Shown: positions 27,240-38,600 of the stretch, piece by piece
Layout: each line of letters begins with the position of its first letter
Position numbering within the stretch: position 1 is the stretch's first letter
Source: Phoenix dactylifera
Taxonomy: Eukaryota; Streptophyta; Magnoliopsida; Arecales; Arecaceae
NCBI RefSeq assembly: GCF_009389715.1
Contig: NC_052399.1
Coordinates: forward strand, 8,434,585-8,498,584
Direction: 5' to 3'
Length of the DNA: 64,000 nucleotides
Program-made: the position numbers and the translations under genes
The notes under the pieces: generated by a model
What the model was told of the DNA's origin: nothing
The model's input: only the letters and a program-made list of their open reading frames with translations
Databases searched by the model: none

Positions 27240-29198
27240 AAATAATGGTATGGTTGTTCCGAAAAAAATTGCGATAAGAACAAATCTCTAACTATTCGGC
27301 CGGTAATCTTGTTTTTATTGTGTTTATCCAAACGAATCGACTCTCGTAATTAGTTACCTTTCTTCTTCTTTTTTTCAAAATTTACCCAAAATAAAAAAGC
27401 CATGAAGGTCCAGCATTTGCGCGACGGCTTTGATCGAACTCCCCGAAGACCGCACGGTTTAAGTCGGAGACGATGGGTTTTGGTGACGGGATTAGATCCT
27501 AGGAACGTAAATAAGCCGAGATGGAACGGGCTGGGACCAAGCTCGGCTAGTTTTTTTTTTTCCTCTAAAACGGATTATTCATATAATATGTATACGGATA
27601 TATTTATCCAATAATATCGAAAAACAAAATATCTCGGAGCCCTAAAGGGAGCGCTTCATCCTCCGCCGATACAAAGAAATTCAATAATGGAGACGTACTC
27701 GATTTAGATTATTTATATATTTATAGCTATTATGCTTAAAATACCAGCCCTGAAATCTGAAAATATTTCTCCCAAATTTATTTATCATTTTTCAATATTG
27801 AAAATACCCTTATACACTTCATATAATGCATAAATCATCACCCACACCTAATCTCGCTAATATTTTGAAAATATTCTAAATCCGTAGCAGTCGAATTTAG
27901 GAAAGGAATAGGAATCTTAATATGGATGAGTAAAATAAATTCAAGAAGGATTTTTGAAGATTGAGTATAGGCAAGTAGGAATCAAATTTAGCAGATATTT
28001 GAAAAGAAATAGTGTCGTAATCAAATAATTGGAGAAATTTGAAAAAATATTGGAGACTGTTAGTATAATTTTAGAGATTGCGTAATAACATGCCCATAAT
28101 ATCAATCAGTAATATTTTTCATCATTAGTATGATTCTATATCAGTCTATATTATTTTGTACCGAATATTATTTTGTATCATTGACCCAAGTCTCAATTTC
28201 CTTACCCCTTCTACTATTAAGCCATATTCATATTTCTTTTTTATTATGTTTATTTATTTTAGTAGATATATTTTTATTACACATTTTATTTTATTTTATC
28301 TAAATTATTTTTATTTGGTTCGTAGGTCATAGTATTATATTTTGTATATATATTCCTATTTTATATTTATTTTTTATATTTTTAGTTTCATTTTGATTAG
28401 CTATTAATCCTATGTTTTTATTGTTTATCATGTAATTTGCATTTTCATTCTATTTTTATATTTTTTATATTAATATACTTTTTATTTTGTTTTCTATTTA
28501 ATGAACATTGATGATCAGCATTCATAACCTTTCATCTGTATTTTTTATTTATATTTATTCAGTTATTTTTTATTTTTTATCTTTTTAAATTGTATCTGAC
28601 AAAAAAGAAAAAAATCCTTAATCCAAGACTTCATTTAAGCTTTGTCGCTTATAGCCCCCAAAAATGGCTGACCAAGCGAACTCGATCCAGCAACTTTATA
28701 GCCCACTGCCTCGATCTTGCATCCCATTTACAATGGTGTCCTGCACACTTGGAGCACTTTGCTCGCCACTTGGCCTTATTTCATGTTTGCAACGGCCCAG
28801 CTGATTCATTTACTACTTGATTACTCTCACTTGCAAGTCAAATGGCTCCGAGATTGGTTGGACAGTTTATGAATAGGCCCATGGGAGATCCTTCTTGTTG
28901 CTGCCGATCCGGATCGAGATGGGAGTACAACTCAATCGATCTTAAAGTCGGTTGGAGAGGAGCTAAGCAAGCCGGTTGGGGTATCAGATACTGGTCTCCT
29001 CTGCTTGTTGGAGAGTGTCCAGTATGAGACGCTTCGATACTTAAGTCAGAAGAGAGAGACAACATATGAATGAAGAGATTTCAGCAGAGTGTGACTCTAT
29101 GAGTAATATTGCATGCGTTATATCTTGCATACCTGATGTCTCTTTCTTTATATAGAGAGTTCATTTTGTCATTATCTAACCTGACGTGACGTACAATG
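27240..29198. other. Gene-free spacer
   Basis: No gene is seen. From about 28080 to 28600 the sequence is very T/A-rich. From about 28620 to 29190 base composition is more balanced and may be old retrotransposon LTR sequence, but no ends, primer site or coding traces could be identified. Confidence 0.4.
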
Positions 29199-30345
29199 TG
29201 TTGGGAATTATGTCCTGAATCCAATCAATTGTTGATTGTAAATGTATTTGAATCAATTAAAAATAACATGGTATTTATTCATCACCAAAACATCTTCACA
29301 AACTTCGATGTGATGAAGTCCTTAGGACTACTTTGTGTAATGAAATATGATTTTGTCACACAGGTCCTTAAATATTCATGACAGTATGATATACTATTAA
29401 TAGAACGATAGTATTATCGGGCGTAAGTCATTGTGTATCATATTTGTTGATTGTCTTCCAAATCAAAGAGTATAGAGATACTAGTATGGTATACAAGTGA
29501 ATGGTAGTGTACGTTCAAGAGTTGTTCCGAGTGGATATGGGTATATGTATCTTTTAGACCTGAGATTGCAACCGGTGGCTTGCAAACAACTCACTGTACT
29601 TTGGTGCCGGACTACCTGGATTTCTAATCCAGCAACGGAAGGTTTCTGGGTCCCGTCAAGTACTTGTGGTCGTCAGTTGCAGATCAAGATGGGATTGACC
29701 TTCCTTAGAAATAAGGGTGAATGCCTTATGTTTTCAATTAAGTAGTACCCTGGCCAAGAAAAATCAAACCACTATCACTTGACTTATTGAATTGAAACAT
29801 ATTTCCGGATGGATCGTTTCAGGGTAGACAGACTCTGAACCCACCCTGGGCATTTTCTGGTCAAGAGGATGAATTATGCGGTAACCATAGTCCATAGGTT
29901 CTAGAATGTTGCTTTGCATCTATTCGGCCTATCCGGTCGTCGGATCCCATTGCTAGATGGTTACTTCGATTAGTGCAGGAAGTGTTATTGTACTACCGGC
30001 TTAGGTTCGAACCTATGAGGTCACACGCTTAGAAGTTTCTGGATTGTTCAAATGGCTGATTGACGATTGAGAATCGTCTAGAGGTAAAATAGTCAATGTG
30101 ATTGACTGATTGCCCTAAGCAATTGTTGCTTGGAGAAGTTAATTGATGATTGGATCACTGATTAGACTTAATTTGATTGAGTAATAGAGATTGGGCTTGA
30201 CCAAATTCAAATATGATTTGAAATTGGTAAAACCGTAATTGACACCAAAATTGGTTTGGTAAAAATGTCTAAATTGCCCCCAACCAAATCATATTTAGCT
30301 TGAGTCAAATTATGATCCTAGTATGACTAGGACTCCCTTCCCTTT

Positions 30346-30471
30346 GTGGGACCTACATACTGTATGTGGGACCCACGTCCTGCCTAGGTGGGACCCACAT
30401 ACTGTATGTGGGACCCATGTCCTGCATTTATGGGACCCACATACTGTATGTGGGACCCACATCCCGGCCAC
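30346..30471. repeat. Three 42-bp tandem repeats with short hairpins
   Basis: Three copies with a period of 42 bp, the ACATAC word starting at 30355, 30397 and 30439. Each contains CCCACATA-CTG-TATGTGGG, an 8-bp inverted repeat around a 3-nt loop (first copy with one mismatch). It lies in the U3-like part of the orphan LTR. Confidence 0.8.
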
Positions 30472-30479
30472 CTCACCCC

Positions 30480-30720
30480 TTTGCATGTGTGACACGTGGC
30501 GGAGCAGGACACCTCTTTTGTATGCATGTGTGACATGTGGCGGGCCTGGACACCTCACACTCCTCCTGATGTCATCCATGACCTCATCTGCCTCATGAGG
30601 TCATCCATGACATCGCCCTCCAGGCCACCTCACCCCTTTGCATGCGTGACATGTGGCAAAGCAGGACACCTCTTTTCCTTGCATGTGTGACATGTGTCCT
30701 GGCAGGACACCTCATCAGAC
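30480..30720. repeat. Degenerate ~40-bp repeats with ACGTG/CATGTG cores
   Basis: At least four units carry GCATGTGTGACA(C/T)GTGGC followed by a GGACACCTC word, near 30482, 30523, 30640 and 30681. The first has ACACGTGGC, a G-box/ABRE-type word, and the others have ACATGTGGC or ACATGTGTC. The units lie 30-280 bp upstream of the LTR TATA box, where plant LTRs often keep enhancer arrays. Any binding is inferred. Confidence 0.65.
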
Positions 30721-30749
30721 ACCTCATAAGGACACCTCACCCTCTTCTT

Positions 30750-30765
30750 GGCCTATAAATAGGCC
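30750..30765 (+). promoter_or_regulatory. LTR TATA box inside a GGCCTAT/ATAGGCC inverted repeat
   Basis: GGCCTATAAATAGGCC has perfect 7-bp arms around AA and contains TATAAATA. It lies about 450 bp after the 42-bp array in the orphan LTR and is the best core promoter candidate there. The homologous position in the full-length Copia LTRs keeps the arms. Confidence 0.6.
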
Positions 30766-31620
30766 ACCTCTCTTCCTTCTTCTTGACATCAAGAACACCA
30801 GAGAAAGAGAGTGAGAGGAGAGAGAAGCTCTAAAGGTGAAAGTCCAAGAAGGAGTTCTTGTGCTATGAAGGTCCATCTTCTTCCTTCTTCTTCCTTTTAG
30901 CCAACCTTCTGCCTCCCTGCGAGCTAGCACTCCCTGAGAAGTTGATCATTCCGGAGCTTCGCGTGGACAAGTCATCGAGGCCGGACGCTTGTGCGGCTGC
31001 AAAGCATCCTTGAAGGAACCTCCTTCTAAAGGTAAGAGATCTGATCTCTTTAACGGTTGAGATATGATCTCAATCTTCAAATCACAAGAAGTTGTGATTT
31101 ATGCATATTTATTTGAATCACACAATCCTCAGGATCTGAGGGCATTGTGATATTTGGTATTAAAGCAAAGGATTAGTGGAGACAATCCGATTCCCGGGAA
31201 CTCTCATGCGTGATCGTGTGACGAAGCGTGGCTCTCCACCCGGGGGCTCATGTGATGAATGCTTTGATAGGCACGCGCGGGGGTCACCCTATGTATTGGG
31301 ACTGAGCCCGCACCACATGTGATGTGCAGTTGAAGACTGTCTTCGACTGGTACCAAAGTCAAAATATCTAAAATATCAAGCATATTTTGGGTTAAAATGT
31401 TTAACCCGTTCTTTCCGCATAAAATTTTCTGAAATTCATGCTTAGCCCTCTGCACGCACACCATCACAATGATGGTCAGATAACAGCCGGTAGTATAGCT
31501 GCAACGTGGAAGAAAGTCCGTGTGGGTGGTAGGCAGTGCTAGTGGGGTGCCGGTTGTGGTACTACCACGATTGCAGGATGCCAGAATTGTCAGTTGTTAG
31601 AACTATCAGTCCTTATCGAT

Positions 31621-32477
31621 AATTGTTGATTGTTTTTCTTAGCTGATGGCTCCTTCTCAATCGAGATCAAAGTTGCTTATCTTGATTGGTTGGCTGCTCG
31701 GCTGGGGCCAAAGTTGTTCATCTCGGTTTATGTCCGAGGTCAAGATCTATCTGGCCCGAGGTCGAGGTGTCCACTATTTTTTCCATCACTTCTTATGTAG
31801 ACACCATATTAGAGATAAAACAGAGTTCATGGGCCATATCACCTGCGCTAAAATGTGGCATATGTGATGCCTATATTTTAAAAAACCAAAAAACAAATGT
31901 TGGAAGAAGATTGTAAATATTTGATAATATAAAAAATATAAAATAAGAAATATTAGAGGAAGGGTTTAAACCTTCCATCTATAAAGCAAAGCTAGCAAAC
32001 TTGCTAAGATGGAAAATATGAGAAGCATGGTTGGGAAGCAAGAAGAGGAAGAAGAAAAAGAAAGTGTGTATGCTTGTTATGACAAAAACAAAAAAGCTCA
32101 AAATAAAATCATTTCATCTTATTCCAAAAGATATGTAAGCAACTCAACTGCTAGCTTTCTCTACATGATAGCATAAGCCCAAGCATGGAGTAGAAAGTAG
32201 GCGATCGCCATTAGACTCCTTTCAAGATGCTCACCGGAATTCCACTTGAGTTGCCCTTTTCCATAATAATTTTCGAACGAATACATGTATTCAGCATTGA
32301 TTTCAACTCTGGCCTTATCACCAACTTTGCAAACTCGAGCTTATTAGATGTAACATTGATATTTACACGAGGTATCAAAAATAGTAATGTTCCTGGCGGC
32401 TGGATCGAGTGATCTATAGAATGTCTCCTTCGGAGGCTCAGGTGAACAATATCTTGCATAGATATGGGAGTACGTCC
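31621..32477. other. Spacer upstream of the PUS3-like gene
   Basis: Mixed-composition DNA with no gene recognised. The portion 31640-31860 has balanced GC and could be further transposon debris. From about 32450 the sequence becomes GC-rich as it enters the promoter of the next gene. Confidence 0.4.
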
Positions 32478-32497
32478 GGCACGTGCCGCTGACGTCC
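32478..32497 (+). promoter_or_regulatory. G-box and TGACGTC element upstream of the PUS3-like gene
   Basis: GGCACGTGCC (32478-32487) is a 10-bp palindrome with a CACGTG G-box core. It is followed three bases later by TGACGTC (32490-32496), a bZIP-type site. They lie about 150 bp before the start codon at 32636 in a GC-rich, TATA-less region. Function is inferred. Confidence 0.5.
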
Positions 32498-32635
32498 ATC
32501 GTGTCCTGAGCTAATCGGACCCATTGTTAGTCCGAATGGACCGGGGATTTGGATGGGCGGTTCACGAATAGGCTCGGGGCCGGTCGCGCTCCATCGAAGA
32601 GAGGCGCTTCTCGCAGTTGGAAGCGGACGGCGGCC

Positions 32636-35600
32636 ATGGCGACGGAGGGTGGCCTCCGATACGGCGTTCAGGACCACCCGATGGAGGTATCGAAAGGCCA
32701 TGATCTCGTCGCAGTTCTCCAATCCCAGCTGGCCTCTATCGGCAACCGGGTGGAGGTACAACCCTAAACCCTTCGGCTCGCTTCGTTTCTCCATTCCCGC
32801 ATTCTTTATGCTCGATAGAAGTCCAGATGCGGAGATTTTCTCTTCCGCGCCCTAATCTTTGTTCCTTTCCGAATAAACTCAGGAATTGGAGAAGGAGAAT
32901 GAGAGATTGTTATCACGGATATCTCGCTGCCGGTGCTCGAAGGTTCGCTGCTATCGAGCAATCAATTTACTTCTTAGAAATCATTCTTGTGTTCCTTGTT
33001 TAGCGTGCTGATTTTACCTTTTTGAATGCGAAAGAGTTTAAAAGATTCGAACTTTTCCATTGTTTATGGCGGAATTGAGAGAAATGGTTGGTCAGTTGAC
33101 TGTTTACAAGGTGCTCAGCATTGTGTGTTCTGCCTGGATTAGTCAAGAGGCATTTTGTGCCATGATACGACAGGACTTGGACATGCTGATATGTGAAGAG
33201 ACACAAATTTGCAATCTTGGAGATATTTAACGATTTACAGAAAGAATTATATCTAATTTTTAGTATGTTTTATTTTGCATAACGAGAAATATGTTTTGAA
33301 CTTTTGAAATTTACAATAGATTTATAAACGGAGAAATTACTATAAGTTCTTGGGTGCAGATTGTTGAATATTTGCTTCACTACATGCTGATAAATTCTGA
33401 ACCGGTAACTAGCATCTTGAAGCTTGAGAATAGCAACTAGTGACTAATTGATACATCTTGTAATCTGCCATTGTGTCTGTAAGCTATATTACAGTGTGAG
33501 GTCCTTTAAAACGAAGTCATTTATGTAACCTTAAGATACAGAATATGTGCAATTCTTTGATGACAATTTGACATGGGATATTTTGTATGGTATAGTGTGG
33601 TGCACACCAGTATTCGACACGTGGATATTATTTTATGCAACTTCTATTCTGTTGATTTTTTCTTTAGGAAGAAGATGCAACATTTCCATCTAACGCTGCT
33701 ACTAGCTTGGAAGGAGCTCTTCAAGAGGACCAACAGAATGAACTTCATGCAGCTGAGAATTCAGAACTTGCCAAGATCTCTTCTTCTAACCATTTATTCA
33801 TGTCCTCTAGTAATTCAGTCAAGGTAGAAGATGACCTTTTTTCATGATATCATGAACCATTTTATTTCTTTATGTAGATTCTAAGATAAATATTATTCCC
33901 AGCAGGATGAAATTACACAGGCCAATGGTTTTCATGTGGAGAACACTGCCAAATTTATTAAGCATGAGTCAAGAGAGGAACCAGGTTTACATCTTAATCA
34001 GTTTTTGTTGCCGAAAGATCTACTATTTTCCAACTAAATAGATGAATTGGTGTTTATGTACCACATTTGTCACGATTTTTTTTTTCTTTCAAAGTCTGCA
34101 CGTAAAAGGTGCTCAATGCTTTTATTTTCTTTTTAAACAAAAAAAACAACTTGGCATATTTTGAAACAATAATTACTGAAGATCTTTGTGGAAAATAACT
34201 AAATTACATATAATCTTTAGGATGACAATTGAAAAAGTTGTTTTTTCTCTTTACTCAAGAAAGGATGCAGCCACCTAATGAAGACAATACCCAACATAGG
34301 GAGAAAAAAACGAAGAAGAAGAAAAATAGCTAATCTGCAGTAAAGTGTCAAAAATCAAAAGGCGGTTAAAGCAAAGCAGTCATGAATCAAGCTAACTTCA
34401 ATCAAGCAAATAGGGAAAGGAAATCCTTACAAAAGATGTTCAATGTTGCTCCCCATGTTCTTTTGGTAGTTTAACTTCAGTAATCCAGACTTCCCGTCGA
34501 ATCACTCTGACATCAACTATGATCTGTGGAGAGTTGTATGCTCAAATATCATTAGTACAAAGCAACAAAAACTATCATTTCACATTAGGTTCTTATCCAA
34601 TTTTTTTTGGCTAACTCAACTTTCACTCCTCTCCTTAGGAATAGCAAAATATGGATGTGATTAGTTGGAGTGATTGGAAAGCTTTTACTATGACAGAGGG
34701 GTAGGAGATTAAATAAGCCAAACTTGTAAAAATAGTAGGTTAGGAGTTGTAAGTCTGCCTACGGATGTCTGAATAAGATTAGTTTTTTGTTAATATTTTT
34801 CTTTGTCTATATTTATGGCCCATTTAACAAAACATTGTTTTAGATTTTGGCTTCTTTATGTGCTGTCTAGCCCTGTGTAAGGCACACAAAAAGAAAAAGT
34901 CCACTTTTTCAAACATTGTATTGCAAGTGTTCACAACATACTGGTACAGTTTGCCTCATTTTATCCACAAGTATATCGATATGCATTTTCAACTTCCAAC
35001 TGTACATGGTTAACACAGTCATGAGTTATGTAGAAGAAAAATGACTTGTTGATGGTTCCAATAAGAGTTTGCATATTATTGTATCCGTCATCATCACCCA
35101 AGCTATTTTCTATCAAAAATGGATCTGGCATAGAGCAAACCCTAACATGGAAGAGTCAAGGAGATTTTACAACAGTTAACTTGACATTAGCCCTTAATAA
35201 ATTGATGCCGATTTTTGGCCAAAGAAAAATTAGGGAGAAAATGCTTTGATGTTTGAAACATCTGCCAATAATTTTTGACCTTTGTGGATGTAAAATGCTA
35301 AGCATTTTCTAATAATTGAGAATATGATAAGCTCCAAAAATGTGACCAGGTTATTTCCTCATGCAGGTCACCATCCAAGGACTGTACATCACTTTGCAAA
35401 GAGATATATTGCTCTGAAAATCATGTATTTTGGTCAGAGGTCTTTATCTTCCTTCTTCATTTAAATCAGATACACTTTGCTCTACTATACTTGATACAGC
35501 CCACATGCCTATGAAGAACTGGCATCTTCAGTTATAATCGTACCTTTAATGTAGCATTTCCACTTGATGGGAATCTGATCAAGATTTAGATTCCCGTGAC

Positions 35601-38600
35601 ATGGCTGATTACCCATGACACACACAACATGATTAAATTGTGGATTATTTTTTGCATTAACAATTTCACTCTTATACTAACTCTTGACCCAAAAATTATT
35701 TTGCAAAGAACATGGTGAAGGCATCCTATGATTTGTAGTTCTTTTTAACAGGTTCTATGGTTTTGCTTCAGAGGCTCAAATGACTCCAACTGTTGAGGTT
35801 TTTTTCTGTAATATTCTCTATTTTCCTTTTCTGTAATTTGAAAATATATATATTGGGTTGCCAATCACTTTTTATAGGCTTGATTTCTGTGGTTCCTCCA
35901 GTCTGAGATATTCAAAGCACTTGAGAGGACGAAGCTTTTGGTTGGCAAAAAAGAGGACTCACATTACTCAAGGTGTGGTAGGACTGACAAGGGAGTTTCA
36001 TCAACTGGCCAAGTATTGCTAATTTCATGCTTTTGTGTTTTTTATGTTCACAGTGTTGTCATTCTTTTTTGTTGTTGTTGATGCTGAATAGTTGGTGCAG
36101 GTGATTTCTCTATATTTACGGTCATGCCTGAAGGGTGTTGGAGCAAACAGCAAAAGTGAGGAGTCCACATCAGAAGAAAAATGTGGTACATAAATTCATA
36201 TCGACAATATGGAGTGATCTAATCACATTATCCCATCAATGAAACACTTTAAGATAATTTGTTGCCGTAATTTGATGCCAATATTGGGTGAATGTTGGAA
36301 GTCTGAGCCCATGTAGAAAAAGAAAGATGCACTATCTTTTTTTGTGTTGATTTTGTTAGAAATAGTAAAGCTTTTTACAATAAAGATGCATCCTATGATA
36401 TGAGACTTTAAATATGTTAATGATTTTCTCTGTCTTATATTCAGAGATTGATTATGTAAAGGTGCTGAATAAAGTCCTCCCAAAAGATATCCGAGTGCTA
36501 GGATGGTGTCCTGTGTCCACAGATTTCCATGCAAGGTTTCTGTAATCTTTTGTTATTTATTTTTTATTCCTTTGTATATTTCTCAGCAAATAACTAATTT
36601 GCCTTTGTCTTCATTTATTTTATCTCTGAAAAACTGTGTTTATAGAAGTCTTCTTCTTGACCATTGCTATAGCCCTTTTTAGGAATTGTTTGATAGGGAA
36701 AGTGTGACATGTTTATGACAAATAACGTCTCAACAAGGACTATTTTAGTAAATGCCATTGCATTTGTATTCTTCTCCCATGCATGGCAGTTTCAAATGAA
36801 GGATTATACTTGTATATGACTTAAGTACCTGCATGCTTAATGGCTGTGTAGGCCAGAATTGAGATGCTGTTGATCCTCTTTCATTACTGACATCATATCC
36901 GGTCCCCATTGCCCATGTGTAAAGCAGTTATTATGTGGTGGGGTCCAGTTTATTGCCAGTAGTTGAGCAGTTTAAAATACATTTTTTCCATTTATCTCAA
37001 GGCTTTTTTTTTGTTTTTAAGAAAATAAGCAATTATATGTATTCATAGTAGCACAACCTTGCCAGAAGGGTACTTACACATGCATTATAATTCTAATTTT
37101 TGCAGGTTTAGCTGTTTAAGCAGAGAATATAGGTACCTTTTCTGGAAGGGGAATTTGGACATAGTGGTATATATTTATCACTTCTAAAATTTACTTAGTA
37201 ATGTAGTTTTATGTTGTCTACTTCAAGTAATAATCATCAGCCCTTCTGTTTCATTTGACAATCAGGCAATGCAGGAAGCTGCTAAGAAGTTCATCGGGGA
37301 GCACGACTTCAGAAATTTCTGTAAGATGGATGCAGCGAATGTGAATAACTATAAGCGTCATATCACAATCTTTGATATCTCTTCTTCCAATAAAAGGTCA
37401 ATTTTTTATTTGTTGATAGAATAAAAAAATTATCAAGCAACTAGTAAGTATATCCAGGGGTTGCAATAAGAATATGATAGTAGGTACTGATGCTTCTCTT
37501 TCACGAAAAAAATGGGACATTCAATTTCCAGCTATGAAGCTTGGGTGTGGAGGTTGTGGTTGCAAAACGGTACAGATATGCCAATAAAGCAGATTTCAAA
37601 AAAATATTATACAACATGGTAGAGTACAGCCATAAATAGATATACACCCATAGAGGCGTAATGGATTATCATAATGACATATTCCATGCCAAACTCTGTA
37701 TTTTGTACAATACCATCAACACCACAAAACTAAAATTTAGCCATCGATCAGTAAAAGGTCAATTTAAAAGGTTAACATCCAAGGGGAAAAGGAAAAAACT
37801 TCTCCCCTCTCATTGTCAGAGGTATTAAGGGCAAGGTACGCCGTACCTGCCCAAACCGGACGGTACGGAGTGTACGGTACCATACTGGTTCGGTACCAGT
37901 ATCCTGTACGGGTGGCGTACTAACACTCGGTATGCCAAAAAAATTATGTACCGTATCGTACCAACATTATGCTAGTGTGGCACCGGTGCAGAGTCCGGTA
38001 CCAAGACGACGAACCTTGATTTCAGGCATATCCAGAAAGTATCTGGAACCTTTAATATTTACAAAAAATAGGATACATACATAGAATAAGCATCTGAAAC
38101 ATATCTTAGAAGTATTTGTTGACCATTGGTATTTGATATGCATCGGATATGCAGATAGCATGCAATTTGAAGTAACCATGCTTCCTAGGCCTCTAATTTT
38201 CCAATGTTTTTCTTTTCAATATCAAATCTTCAGGTTAAGGCTCTCTTTAGTTAATCAATCGATGTAAGTTATTGATCTAATGTTGATGAAATTACTCAAG
38301 ATATAGAGATCAAAATAATATCTCATTTTTGGTCATTTGTTCTAGCATCATTAATTTGTATGAATCAGAGTTAATTGGCTTTTGCTTCCACCTTCAACTA
38401 ATCCTCATAGTAGGCAACACTTGTGAATGAGATTTTTATGATGTCTGATTTCATGCTTATGCCACAAGTTGCATGTTTTATGTGATGATTGAGCTTCCCC
38501 AGTCTATATATGTTTTTCTCTCGTTTCCTTTACTTATGATAGCCAAATAACTTCTACAGCACATTCTTGTTCCTTGTTATAGCAAATACTGATTGTTATG

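Larger units (their letters stand above)
29199..31620 (+). mobile_element. Orphan Copia LTR plus primer-binding-site remnant
   Basis: Starts TGTTGGGAATTATGTCC, nearly the same as the LTR start at 44582 (TGTTGGGAATTGTGTCC). It can be followed colinearly with that LTR through GTGATGAAGTCCTTAGGACTA, TTTTAGACCTGAGA-type, GCAAGCAACTCACTGTACTT-like and TCAAGATGGGATTGACC blocks. The LTR appears to end near 31153. The next 12 bases (31155-31166) match the initiator-Met tRNA primer site of the intact element at 10 of 12 positions. The sequence after that, to about 31620, may be leader. No gag or pol is present, so this is a truncated 5' end of an older relative. It has its own TATA box and tandem arrays. 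Confidence 0.75.

Noticed and set aside
30310-30598. 89 and 91 aa Trp/His-Thr-Val-Cys repeat proteins on both strands
   Set aside because: Created by the 42-bp non-coding tandem array in the orphan LTR.
34254-34345. Lys/Arg-rich candidate exon between PUS3 exons 4 and 5
   Set aside because: Read from exon 4 in phase it runs into TAA and has no usable GT donor in frame. The alternative acceptor gives the wrong phase for the next exon. Exon 4 joins exon 5 directly in frame.
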